From contig OX638368.1 in NCBI GenBank assembly GCA_951812925.1, positions 67,666,569 to 67,730,568 on the forward strand: a stretch of 64,000 bases of DNA, given 5' to 3'. This DNA comes from Calliopum simillimum. Lineage: Eukaryota; Arthropoda; Insecta; Diptera; Lauxaniidae. The translations under genes were made by a program, and so were the position numbers. The number at the start of each line of letters is the position of its first letter. The first letter of the stretch is position 1. Below are positions 42,583 to 54,017 of the stretch, in pieces. Under the pieces are notes generated by a model that saw only the letters and a list, made by a program, of their open reading frames with translations, was not told where the DNA came from and searched no databases.

Positions 42583-43495
42583 CCTGGCCAAAAACTAAAT
42601 ACCCTACACTGCATTTCAAGTATATTATTAGGAGAGTATAAGAACAAATTGCTTATATGGGAAGTGCCACGCCCTCGCCTCCGAGCTTACCTTGATTTTG
42701 CGTAGAACTTGCATTTACTGTTCTGAGTATTTGAGTAAAATTCGGTTAGGTTTTCTTAAAAAAATCGTTCAGTATAGCATTTTGAAAATTTTGCTTGTAT
42801 GGGAGGTGCCACGCCCTCTTATCTTACTTCGCCTACTTTAAGCTCAGAGTTTACAATTAATGTTGCAATTAATGTTATCTCAAAAAACACTTTCATTATA
42901 TAATTTTGAAGCATTTGCTTATATGGGAGGTGCCACGCCCTCTTTTCCAAGGTAACATAGATCTTGCGTATAGCTTGTATTTATAGATCCAAGTGTTTGA
43001 GTGTAATTTGGTTGGGTTATCTCAAAAAACGCTTTCCGTATAACATTTTGAAACTTTTGTTTATATGGGAGGTGCCACGCTCTCTAGTCCAAATTCACCA
43101 AGTTTTTGCTCAGAGCTTATACTTACTTTCCCTAGTATTTATGTGTATTTTGCTTCTGTTATTGCAAATAATGCTTTTATTATTGCATTTTGAATATATT
43201 TTTTGTATGGGCGGTAGGCGGGTCCGTTGACCGATTTCGCTCATTTTCAATCCCCCGAGCAAACTTTTACAACGGAGGCAGAATACCAAATTTCATTGAA
43301 TTATGTAGCTCAGTTTTCCTAAAAAATGTATTTCCACACACACCCAGCCAGCCAGACAGACGGACATGGCTATATCGACTCAGGAGGTGACGCTGATCAA
43401 GAATATATATACTTTTCCATACCTGCCACGCCCCCTTCTCTGCGTTACAAACGGAAGGACAAAGTGAATATACCCTGGGTTTAGGGTATAATTAG
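42583..43495 (+). repeat. Tandem array with a mini-me/DINE-1-like tail
   Basis: Five units of about 125-143 bases are marked by TTATATGGGAGGTGCCACGC at about 42651, 42793, 42917, 43060 and 43203. The last runs into ACAGACGGACATGGCTATAT and GATCAAGAATATATATACTT and then TATACCCTGGGTTTAGGGTATA, a terminal hairpin (43469-43490). The GTCY-type and TA-type proto-microsatellites and the core are the hallmarks of fly mini-me elements, which belong to DINE-1/Helentron-type repeats. No Rep/helicase is present, so it is non-autonomous. Confidence 0.6.
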
Positions 43496-44195
43496 TTTTT
43501 CAATTTATCTTAACAAAAAGAAATTCAATTTCAATTTCAAAAATAAAAAATATAGTTTATGCAAAAACAAAATCTGCAAAACAAAACTACATCAACTTTA
43601 TTTTTACAAATTGATATTCTGGATGTGCTTCCAAAACATACATATGCATGTATATATGTCGAAAACTGCATTACTTGCGTTGACCGCAGGGGCCGAAAAA
43701 ATGAACGCAGTGATTGCAACGGATGTACTGCGACGAGGTGCTGTGAATGGTATTGTTGAAGGATAGTTATGAAATACTCGCGAGGTGTGCAAATCAAGCC
43801 TGATGCAACCGTAGAAGCTGTCGAGTGCAATCCGAAGGACGCATCATTGCAGCAATTTGTTCTGCCTAGGGACTCCAATTTTTGGACTTTTTGCGATCCC
43901 GGGATTTTCGGGATCAGAAATTTGAATCCCGGGATTTTTCGGGATTTGTATGAATTTTTTTTCTGTCTAAATAAAGCAGAATTTAGTATTAAAAACTCCT
44001 AATATTTTATCTTATATACCCCTACTACACCTCTTCAAAGATATTTTATTTAAAAACTATCGAAAATATAAAAGAACAATTTCTTAAAACAGGCACATTT
44101 ATTAAGCAATTCACGCCTTTTTTAAAAAACAAAAATTCATAAATACTTATTTACTTCAAAAACAAACATAAAGGTACATTGCAGCACTATATTGA

Positions 44196-45118
44196 GCCCT
44201 AACCGCCAAAAAGACTTAACCGACACGATTTCGGATTTTCGTTTTTTGATGAAAACCTATAATTTGTGTCCATACGCATCTTCTCTACAAATTTTATAAC
44301 TGTAAAAAGTACCGTTACGGAATTATAGAGAAAGCAATTAAGACTTAGTATTTTGTTTATTTTATTTTTTGTGACTGCGAGTTGTTAGTTAAGTCTTTTT
44401 TCTTTTTGTGTCAAAAATAATTTGCAAATAATGTAATAAAAAAGGAAAATTTATTAAAAAGTCTTGATGTGGGTTAATAGTATATGTGACCACAAATGCT
44501 TTTTGGTACAAAAACTGAAGATCAGATGGGGAATTTGGAAAAGAAAAAAGGCTTAACCGACACAACACTGAAAAATAGCCTTTATATTATAAATAGATGA
44601 ATGAAACTAGTTGCATCGCATGTCTAACACAAAATATAGCTTACATACTAAATTTCACTGTTATAGCTTAAACACAATTGGAGCGTACGACGAATTTCAC
44701 CCGACGAATATTCGCTGTCAAAGATAAAACATACAAGAGTATATGAAACTGAACACAACCACACCGGACGACGAAATTCGTCTGACGAATATTCGTTGCA
44801 ATAGAACTAGTTTTAATTTTGCCGCCGGCGGCAGGGATTTTTGAAAATGTCAAACTGGAAAATTACGTTTCAAATGTAAAATTTTTAGATTTTTTAGAAA
44901 TTCAAAGAAATAGAGATTTTATAAAACATTTATTTATTAAAATTTTCATCAGAAAACATAAACAACAATGTAAAATAAAAACAACTATTGCCGTCGTCAC
45001 TCTGATTGTGTTTAACAGAGCGAACTTCGTTGACGAATTTTTATTGACAGCTAATATTCGTCGGGCGAAATTCGTCGTACGCTCCAATTGTGTTTTAAGT
45101 CTTTTTGACGGTTAGGGC
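44196..45118. repeat. Inverted-repeat element nested in the hAT element
   Basis: Ends AGCCCTAACCGCCAAAAAGA and its complement (AGCCCTAACCGTCAAAAAGA) mark 0.92 kb. Within it, 44671-45092 is itself an imperfect foldback: ACACAATTGGAGCGTACGAC at 44671 pairs with its complement before 45092. No coding sequence or clear target duplication. Confidence 0.7.
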
Positions 45119-45318
45119 TCGATATGCTTAGTTAAATACATATATAAAATATCATACATATTTTATTATTTAAAATAGTGAAATCAAAGTTTTAACAAGT
45201 GTTGGACTTGAAAGAATTAACCTTTCTTTTAATCAGTTTTATTATTATTAAAATATGATTTTAGGAAAATTATAGCATTTATTGTTTTATCATCCAATTT
45301 AGATCTAAATTTATTACA

Positions 45319-45709
45319 TATCTGTGGACTTTTGACAAAACAACCTAAGTCGAGATAAGAAAATTCTTCGGGATTTTAGTCCTAAATATAAAATTTAAAT
45401 ACGATTCTATTGGTATAATCGACATGTCTCTATAATTTCTTGTCCCAGAGATATAAGGGTGTCCCATAGTTCACACAAGATTTGAACTTAGCGCCATTCG
45501 TGCGGTGAAGTGCTATGAACCAAAAAAAAAAAAATAATAATAATTTGACAGCTGAGACTTTAAGATTAGTAAAAATGAATGGAAAAAGGAGATTTAACGC
45601 TGCATCAACGAAATGGAGCCATATTATTGAAAAGTAGTTAATCAGTTTTTACGCTCTCCTGAAAAGTTCCAATTTCGAGTTAGGTTGTTTTGTCAAAAGT
45701 CCACAGATT
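45319..45709. repeat. Second small inverted-repeat element nested in the hAT element
   Basis: ATCTGTGGACTTTTGACAAA at 45319 and its complement ending at 45709 bracket 390 bases. No open frame. Possibly a MITE; target duplication not resolved. Confidence 0.6.
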
Positions 45710-46208
45710 TATAACCTGCACACGAATAGCATCTTTCTGATTCAACACTTGTTGGTTGAATTGAAGAAAGATAATCGAAAGTTTTCTGGAGGAAATAACC
45801 CTATCAACACCATTACAAAATATATCAATTTCTTTCATTAAAACGTCGGATAAACTATAAGACTTTTAAGAAAACAAATTTTTTGAAGTGTTATTCAAAA
45901 CTAGATTTAATTTTTCGTTCAAGTTTTTTGCTGCGTTTACTTTAACTGTATGGCTATTGTCCTCAATTTCGCAAGAAGTTTCAGTTTCAAATCTAGAGAG
46001 AATACGTTTTATCTCTACTTAATGCGATTTTTCTGTTATTTAAAACAAAAAAACTTACAAAAGAAATCCCGGGATTGGTAGCACGAATCCCGGAATTTTC
46101 GGAACTCCAAAAAGGCTCGAAACCCGGGATCCCGGGACTGAAATCCCTAGTTCTGCCCCTACAGCACTTTTGGGACATTGCGCTTAAAACGCCGAGGGCA
46201 AAAACTTA

Positions 46209-47156
46209 ATTTCTCATCCTGCACCTTAAAATGTACATTCATTAAACATGATAAAGTTGTGTTATAAGTATTTTGTGCGAAATATTGTGTCAATAAAAAT
46301 AAAATCCTAATACAAAATACAACAAAGTATAATTTAAGTAGTTCATTGTATGGAATATTATGACTGTTGACTATTTATGCCATAAAAAAATCCTGGAAGC
46401 TTATTGTCTGAAAACAGAATTTTTGAAAAATATTCAAAACCAATTGTTTTGATTTTCTTTATTTATTTTTTAAAAAGTCAAGAAAAGACGTTTGAAAATT
46501 GTAATAGAATCATATATATTTGACATAAGGCTGGTTTAGTGAAAATTGCTTATAAATCAGCAGTGGCTTAACTTCGATATGAAATTTTGTACCTGGTTCA
46601 ACTAAACCTAAAAAATCTAATAAAAACGGCTGCTATTGTTTTATTATATTAATTTTGTTTTCTTTTTTTTTCCGTATTTCACAATCTATCACTTAAAATT
46701 TTAGCACAATTCTTTTTCTTAACATAAAGTTCGCACACGAAAGTCATTTAAATTCGATTATTTAGTTGAAAACCCGGTAAAATATTTAAAAAACTTGCAA
46801 AGTATTGGCCGCACGAAAATTTGCTGCTTTCACAGCCAGTATTACCATCTTCCATGTGTTTAGAAATAAACATTTTTCTTCATTTACAAAAGCGACTTTA
46901 GTAATTTTCGATCGTCGATTTGTTTTGCAATGTATTATTATCGCTGATGTATCTTTCCACATCCGCTGAATGTGGAATACAAGCAGCAATTCTCGCCAAC
47001 ACAATGATTAGTTCTTTGTACAATTAAGGGCTTGCTTCTGTTATCGACTAATGTACAGTGGCTTTATTTCAGGGGTCGGCAAAAATAAATTTGAGAGTGT
47101 GTTAGTGAGAGAAGAGAGAATGCACTAAAAAAAAAAAATATTAACAGAAAAGAGTA
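46209..47156. other. Unassigned AT-rich stretch
   Basis: No gene or repeat boundary is supported. A 72-codon minus-strand frame (46786-47004) has no recognisable domain. Confidence 0.4.
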
Positions 47157-48392
47157 GGGGAGGGGGGGGGCTAGTGTGGACTGGGGGCTAGTGTGGACAA
47201 ATTCAAATTCTCGCGCCGTTTTGAATTTTTTGTTTCTGTTTTATATTTTTCAAGTTGGTATTTGCACTCTGCATCACCAGAAAAAAATGCATTTGTTGCC
47301 AGTTCAGCTTTTCATGATAACGTGACCGAACGTGTTTTAAGCAGCAAAAAGTAATTTTTTTGTTGCTTCGTAATTTCAGTGATACTTTTAAACTAATTAT
47401 TCTTTTGCTGTAATGTTAATAGATAATACAACTTAAAATAGTGTTTATTTAAACCATTGAAATTATTTTTGAAGAACTTTACCGTATGGTTAAAAAAAAA
47501 TATTTTAGTTTAAAAAGACATAAAGGGGCTAGTGTGGACAACTGAAATGGGGCTAGTGTGGACATGTCCGCAGCAGCTGAAATGACTCCAGAAATCGTCA
47601 AACCATTTCTAAAAGCCGTTCCAAGAAAGTACGTTACTAAAAAGAAAGAACGACAGATTCACGTATCCCGATTTACCGGATACCAGCGAAATTTACCGAA
47701 ATGAAATAGTAGCAAAGCTGCCACAACCACAACAACTGTCGGAAACATCGCGATCAGCAAGTTATATGAAGTTTGAAACAACATGGACAAAAAGTATTTT
47801 ATATGGGCCAAATTGTCACGATCCACGGTTCTCAAGATTTCGATATTACGTTTCTAAAAAGAAAGAACGATAGATTCACGTATCCCGATATACCGGATAC
47901 CAGCCAAATTCACCGAAATGAAATAGTGGCAAAGCTGCCACAAGCACAACAACTGCCGGGAACATCTCGATCAGCAAGTTATATGAAAATTGATATAAAT
48001 TTCTCCAAATACAACATGGAATAGCAGTTAATTTTTTATTTGTATTATTATTTGTATTACATCATTATTTCTTGAATAAACATGTATCTGAACTCTTTCT
48101 TAACGTTTTTGTATGAATTATTAAGTTTCTTATGGTGTCCACATTAGCCCCCAGTTAAATCAATGGTTGTCCACACTAGCCCCGTATAAGGGGCTAGTGT
48201 GGACAAATGTAAGCTCTTTTTAAAATAACTTAATAGTGCATTTATGAAAATAAAAATTCTTAACTATTGATGCAATTATATAGGCAAGAGGTATAAGTAA
48301 TCGCTAAAAATTACTTTATTACAAAAATGATATATTTACATACATAATTCTGTAATTATATAAAAATTGTCCACACTAGCCCCCCCCTCCCT
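47157..48392 (+). mobile_element. Pogo-like DNA transposon remnant with GGGGCTAGTGTGGACA repeats
   Basis: Ends (GGGGAGGGG..., inverted at 48392) flank a TA at 47155-47156 and 48393-48394. The 16-mer GGGGCTAGTGTGGACA occurs about five times forward (47167, 47184, 47525, 47549, 48190) and three times inverted (48136, 48168, 48369). Some copies have one mismatch. A coding piece at 47773-48024 (FLKRKNDRFTYPDIPDTSQI, then IVAKLPQ) resembles the C-terminal tail of pogo/Tigger-type transposases. About 140 bases of this coding tail are duplicated in tandem (47640-47780 and 47857-48000). The catalytic domain is absent. Confidence 0.6.
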
Positions 48393-48610
48393 TACGAAAT
48401 ATATATTGTGCATATTCATTGAAAAAAAAAAAATATGCGTTAGTACCGAAAAATCATTGCAAAAGCAACATCGAGTGCAAGCATAGTTCTGTCTTCTTAT
48501 GCCAGTGGTCAACAGGCCATAGCGCAATTGTGCAGAGAAACTTCACACGCATTCTTATGCTGTCGCAAAACCATCGGCAAAGAAACATCGAGAGCATCCG
48601 TAGTTCTGTT

Positions 48611-49535
48611 CACGGTGCTCTTGAACAGTCGATAGGTTTGATGAAAATGTGGAGAAAATCTGTGAATGGATTTCATTTGCATTAGTTTAGTGGTCTGAAA
48701 AATGCAAACCCCGAAATCGTTGCTGATCATCCCCGCGAAATATCGCAAAAATACATATCCCATATAAAATAAAAAAATTCAGAAAAAAAAACGCAACAAA
48801 CAAATATATAGAAATAGTTATTTTTAATGTATTATAATGCTGAATCAGAATGTGGCTTTAGAATCGCTGTATCTTATACGGTTTTTGAGATATCTTAGGC
48901 TAAACAAGGAAAAAATGCCGTTTTTGCTATATATTGCAGCTTTATAACTAGAATATTGAATATTTATATGCAGAATTTGATACATTATCTGAAAGTCGCA
49001 ATCTTTTTCTTTAAAACCGCATTTAAATTATGTCAATAGCTTAATTTTTCTCCCAAATATCGTAGACTGAAATAATGAGAAAACACGTTTTTTGCACTTT
49101 TTTAACTTTTTAGATTAGGGTATCTCCAAGAAAAATAAAGATATCGACATTATTTGAATTAGATTTAGAAGATTGATTAAAGCTTTCCATTTCTGCATCA
49201 GAATTTACGGTTATACGTCCTGTTATATTGCTCCAAAATATAGCAAAAACGGTCTTTTTTACTTGTTTAGGCTAAGATATCTCAAAAACCGTATGAGATT
49301 CAGCAATTCTAAGGCTGGATTCGGATTTAGCATCACAAAATGCATTAAAAATAATTAATTATTTTAATATTTGCTTGTAGCGTTTTTTTTCTGATTTTTT
49401 TTTTAATTTAAATGGGATATGTATTTTTGCGATATTTCGCGGGGATGATCAGCCACTAAACTAATGCAAATGAAACCCATTCACAGGTTTTCTCCACATT
49501 ATCATCAAACCTATCGACTATTCAAGAGCACCGTG
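48611..49535. repeat. Long foldback (hairpin) repeat C
   Basis: CACGGTGCTCTTGAACAGTC at 48611 and its complement ending at 49535 begin arms of about 400 bases, with near match through CATCCCCGCGAAATATCGCA and ACGGTTTTTGAGATATCTTA. The left arm has an insert of about 25-30 bases relative to the right near 48700. The centre is A/T-rich. No coding potential beyond arm translations. Confidence 0.85.
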
Positions 49536-50418
49536 TGTTGTCTTTTTACTCACATGAAAAACTGTCTTTACAGCTATGAGAAATTCTGAAAAATATTTTA
49601 TTTTATACTTTTTGTGACTAGATTCAAATTTTTAGTTTAGGAAACGCGCATATAAACTTTTTCAAAAGTATACAAAAACTTTAAGTGTCGTCATCTGGTT
49701 TTTTTTTTTTTTTGTGTAAATTTTACTTAAGCCATATATGTATTTAAAAAAAAAAAATGTTGTCTTAAAACGCTTAGATAAACTTTTTTGGGTCGAATAT
49801 ATAACTTTTCAAAACAGAAACTTAATTAAGAAACACAATTTTGCGAAAAAACATTTGGCAACCCTAAATTTTTGTTTCGTTGATTTTGGACAAACGATGT
49901 GAATTTATAGGGAGAAAATGATGATCTTATCAATTTGTTGAAAGAAAATTTTGGTTTTATAAAAATAACCAGGTGGCAACCCTGAAAACTATGTTGGTGT
50001 TTATGTCCAATGTAAACAGTGTGCATCCTGCATATCTGCCTGCCTTTGTGACCCGCCGCACAGCGCTGCTGTCGTTTACTCGTTGTACGAACAACGAGTA
50101 AAAATGACAAGCTGAAATTCGTCATTCTAATCGAATTAACGCAAGTCAGCGAACCCTCTAAAAACCCATACGTGAAGTTAAAACACATAAGTTTAACTTA
50201 CCATTAAACACACGAAACATCAGGAACATCTGGAAAAACACAACACAAAGACGATCTGAAACCATCAACAGAAACTACAGAGAAGACATCACAGGAACAG
50301 AACCCACACTCAACAAAACAACACCACGGTGGACAAAAGGCGATCATCGTTCATTCATCGTTCATTCCTGCCAGATAGTTTGCGGGTAGTATCGTAAAGC
50401 TTCCTGAGATTTTGAGCA
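49536..50418. other. Unassigned stretch
   Basis: No assignable gene. 50220-50345 is richer in A/C and could be a small piece of a coding repeat, but no motif is recognisable. Confidence 0.35.
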
Positions 50419-51890
50419 TTAGCAGCGCTTTAGGCTTTGCTCGTTATACATTCTTCTTTTGTCTTGTCTGCATGAACGCCTGACTTCTTTATTGAGAGAG
50501 TTAAAGACCTTTTCGGCGTCGTTCTTTTGCGCTTTAGTTTTAGCGTCATCTCTCAGTTTTTTCGCGCTTCTTCTTTTTTCAACAAGACACCACGTTTCCT
50601 CGCTCATCCAGTGTTTCTCATTCGAGGGTCGGAACCCAAGTATTTGTTCACTGGAGTTTTAGAAAGCAGCCTCAGCGGCACTTCATGATGTTTCAATGCT
50701 TCCATCATAATCAATCGGGACTATTTTAAGTTCTTCAACGAAAGATCTGCGGATATCGTCGTTCTTAAGCTTAAGCACGTCGAATTTTTTTGCCACAGAT
50801 TGTTCACTGGGACGTTTTATAGCGGCAAGTTTTAGTCGAATGACTGCGACGAGAAGATGGTGGTCGGAGCCTATGTCAGCGGCCCTCTTTACTCGTACAT
50901 CCAGAAGACTCCCTCTCCGTTTTCTTCTTATGCAAAAGTGGTCGATTTGGTTTTCAGTGATGTTGTCTGGAGACACCCAAGTAGCTTTATGGCATGTTTT
51001 GTGTGGGAAAAGCGTACCTCCAACAACAAGACCGGATGTACCCAAACCATGTTTTCCAATCACGTGCTCAAGGTCAAGGTTTTCTGAGCACTGTTAATCG
51101 CTGCAGCGAGCTGACTGTAGAATTCATCCTTGGTTTCTTTCTCTGCCAACTCGGTGGGTGCGTATGCTTGGAAGATGGTAATATTTCTAGCGGGGGTTCG
51201 AAATCTGCACCAAATGAGCCTTTCGTTTACAGGTTTCCATTCCACCACTGCTTCTACTGCATTTTTACTTAACAAAAATCCAACTTCATCCCTGTGGATG
51301 TCATTTTGTGCTCTACCGGAGTATAGAAATTTTTCGCCGTTAGGAAGTACATATTCGCCAGCACCGTTCCATCTACACTCGCTTAATCCCAATATCTCAA
51401 GGTTGAATTTGTGGAATTCGCTTACGGCTCGATGTATTTTGCCAGTATCATTAAGAGTTCGGACATTCCAAGAGCCGATGCGTGTTCGAGTTTTCATCGA
51501 TATTTTCCATCGTTTTTCGATCCATGCTTCATAAGTATAATCTTCTCAGCAACGCCCCTCGCAGTAAGTTATAAGCTTAAGGCTGGATCCGGCAAGCGCT
51601 GCAAATGTAGTGGCCAAATTCACTTTCACGTACAGCCGCCCAATCTGGACGCTGACCTGGGATCCGCCCACTCTGGGTCGGACGCTTTAGGATTTCGACA
51701 AGATGCTTATTTAAAAGCGGCATCGACTCGCCTTGTCAGTGCTAGTTACGGGCATTGTGGTTATTCTTTCAAGGCGCAACGCTGTCCAACGCTACGCCCT
51801 TCCACACCCTGGCTGGTCACCCGCTTTTAGTCGCCTCTTACGACAGGCATGCTTACCTCGGTTGTATTCTGACCCCTTACCCGCAGGGAG
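50419..51890 (-). pseudogene. RTE-clade LINE, 5' half (endonuclease)
   Basis: On the minus strand, 51890-51500 is a 5' leader with the phrases GTAAGCATGCCTGTCGTAAG and AGGCGACTAAAAG found in animal RTE elements. An endonuclease follows: GSWNVRTLNDTGKIHRAV, LGLSECRWNG, FQAYAPT (51060-51497), then, after a frameshift near 51060, GGTLFPHKTCHKATWVSP, NQIDHFCI and SDHHLLVAVIRLKL (50683-51063). The linker SEETWCLVEKRRSAKKL ends near 50419. The reverse transcriptase is missing, so the copy is broken downstream. Confidence 0.82.
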
Positions 51891-52396
51891 AAAATTAATT
51901 GATGAACCTATTTTAAAAATTTAATTAATTATTTAACTGGGCGATTTTTTCGATTTTGCGTTGAATTTGAGAGAACTAAAATCGAGCAACGCCAAAAAGT
52001 TTAATTTTGATTTGAAAGTTGAACTATATTATCTAAAGTTGCAGTCAATACTCCTTCGCTCTCAAAATATTTTTAATCTGAAATGGTATATCGAGGAGAC
52101 AAATTTCAACGTTAGTTGCTGCTATTGTAGGATCGCTATTAACAACCACTTCTGAAAGTCTGAAAGATTATTACTTAGTATATAACTCTGTGGGTGCTTA
52201 AAAAGTTTAGCAGTTTCTAATTCTTTAAAAAATTTTGTATTTGATATTTAGGTACTTTGGAAAATGGCTGAGAGATACTTTCTATAACTTCCTCAACTCT
52301 TAATTTCTAGTAATCCATCGAGAATAATAGCTGAATAGTTTTTGAGATGGGATTTGTTATTGCCCGATCAAAAAAACTTGTCAAGTTCTTGTCATT
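51891..52396. other. Unassigned AT-rich stretch
   Basis: No gene or repeat boundary can be supported. Confidence 0.4.
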
Positions 52397-52850
52397 GTAT
52401 CAGAAATGTATATCAAAATGATATCAAAAATGTATCAGCCGCTGATATCCATTTTTTGTATATCATTTTGATATATTTTTGATATCATTGAATGACATGT
52501 CAATTTTGTATCAGAAATGTATATCAAAATGATATAAAAAACTTGTCAGCGGCTGATATCCATTTTTTGTATATCATTTTGATATATTTTTGATATCATT
52601 GAATGACATGTCAATTTTGTATCAGAAATGTATATCAAAATGATATCAAAAATTTGTCAGCGGCTGATATCCATTTTTTGTATATCATTTTGATATATTT
52701 TTGATATCATTGAATGACATGTCAATTTTGTATCAGAAATGTATATCAAAATGATATCAAAAATTTATCAGCCGCTGATATCAATTTTGTATCAGAAATG
52801 TATATCAAAATGATATCAAAAATTTATCAGCTGCTGATATGTCAAATTTT
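52397..52850. repeat. Tandem repeat array, about 111 bp units, internally palindromic
   Basis: Units starting TGTATCAGAAATGTATATCA recur at about 52397, 52507, 52619, 52729 and (shortened) 52786. Each contains TATATCAAAATGATATCA and its near-complement around GCCGCTGATATC. Differences between units are few. Not coding. Confidence 0.85.
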
Positions 52851-53204
52851 ACGTTTTCGTTTGTGAATTTTATTTAAAGATAATTATAGAAGACGAACGC
52901 GCAGCCAATTTTAGTGAATAAGTTAATTTTCTAGTGAAAAACACAAAAATATAATTGAGTGCAAAAAAACCGACACTCCATTCAGTTGCTGCATGCGGCC
53001 TGTGGTTGGGAAAACAAAAAGAATGGATTACGGACGAGCAGCCAATTTTAGTAAGAAGTGAGTTTTGTCATGAAATTAGTGAAAAAGCAGAAAAAATATA
53101 ATTGAGTACAAAAAAAAAACTTGTTGCCGACGATTAACCACAATATTGCAAAATTTAGCCATAATCTGCGTCGCTTTAGTTATCAGACCCAAAATTGGTT
53201 GTCA

Positions 53205-53360
53205 TTTTTGTATCAGAAATGTACAAAAATTGTATATCATTTTGATATCTTTTTTTGATATCATTTTGATATCTTTTTTTGATATCATTTTGATATCTTT
53301 TTTTGATATCATTTTGATATCTTTTTTTGATATCATTTTGATATCTTTTTTTGGTATCAT
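53205..53360. repeat. Second TGATATCATTTTGATATC array, 24 bp period
   Basis: TTTTGATATCTTTTTTTGAT repeats about five times with a 24-base period. It shares the GATATCATTTTGATAT palindrome with the array 400 bases upstream. ORFs here are repeat translations. Confidence 0.85.
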
Positions 53361-53610
53361 GGTGATTACAAAAAGCGTTACATTCCGTATATCACTGTGA
53401 TATCCTTTTTTTATCAAAATCTTGTATGTCACTGACAAATTTTGGATATCATTTTGATATATATAAGTTGTTGTATTTTTAAAATATTTTACGCGAGAAT
53501 TAAGAATTGGAATGTAGTTTAAGTATAAATGAGAATATGAGCTTTTGGAATTCTGAAAGCAGATTTTGTAGAGGCTCATCGATTTCGGAAGATGGATAAG
53601 CGGTGTTCGC

Positions 53611-53799
53611 TTATGGGGGATCATTTTTGTAATCCAGATTTTTCACTATATCTACATTAAGATTTCTATCTTTATGTTTTGTCATATGTTTTTTAAATGC
53701 ATGTATGTTGTGGAACTGTTGTTTACAATCACATTGTTTACATTTGAATTTTGAAATTGACGGTACGCCGTGCTTTACTTTTATTGATCTGTGAGTTTC
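53611..53799 (-). pseudogene. C2H2 zinc-finger fragment
   Basis: One frame without an ATG reads KFKCKQCDCKQQFHNIHAFK followed by KHMTKH, a plausible C2H2 finger (C-X2-C ... H-X4-H), then a short acidic/basic tail and stop at 53611. It begins right after an in-frame TAA, with a CTAAG that could be a splice acceptor. It could be an exon of a dead or undetected gene, or a piece of a transposase. Only about 62 codons, so identity is unresolved. Confidence 0.4.
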
Positions 53800-54017
53800 T
53801 TAGACGTGTAAAAGTATTGTAGTTTTCACTCAAGAAGCAAGATAATTTTGACATTGCACAAAATAATTAGGCTGAATTTAGTTAGTTTACTAGATTTGTA
53901 ACTGATGAAAATTTTTCAGATTTATTTCGGCAAAGTATTGCTCTAAAAATATCCAAACCAACTTACTTCTTTGTGAACATTGGAATTTGTAAACATTACA
54001 TAATTTTATGATGATAT

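Larger units (their letters stand above)
43867..46149. mobile_element. hAT-type element with GTTCTGCC target duplication
   Basis: Ends TAGGGACTCC... and ...AATCCCTA are inverted, and GTTCTGCC is duplicated exactly at 43859-43866 and 46150-46157. An 8 bp duplication is the hallmark of hAT. Subterminal sequences near both ends repeat CCCGGGATTTTTCGGGATTT and relatives. No hAT transposase is present, so it is non-autonomous. It carries further inverted-repeat elements (44196-45118, 45319-45709). Confidence 0.82.
43559..46208 (+). pseudogene. Unknown short reading frame interrupted by a hAT element
   Basis: Frame 43769-43866 (start ATG, KPDATVEAVECNPKDASLQQ) continues after the hAT element at 46158 as LQHFWDIALKTPRAKT and a stop at 46206-46208, once one copy of the 8 bp target duplication is removed. 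A stop at 43757-43759 lies just upstream, and another frame upstream (43640-43755) reads plausible sequence (TAGAEKMNAVIATDVL, then LRRGAVNGIVEG). AATAAAA follows at about 46297. I do not recognise the protein. It may be a host gene fragment or an older transposon gene. Confidence 0.3.

Noticed and set aside
50840..51534. Plus-strand ORFs of 76-134 codons
   Set aside because: Antisense shadows of the RTE endonuclease, which has recognisable motifs on the minus strand.
52397..53360. Regularly spaced repeats considered as a CRISPR array
   Set aside because: Units are contiguous tandem copies without unique spacers, in an animal genome; palindromic minisatellite fits.
53202..53624. 140-codon minus-strand ORF ending in repeated KKDIKMIS
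   Set aside because: Translation of the 24 bp tandem array; upstream part has no domain.
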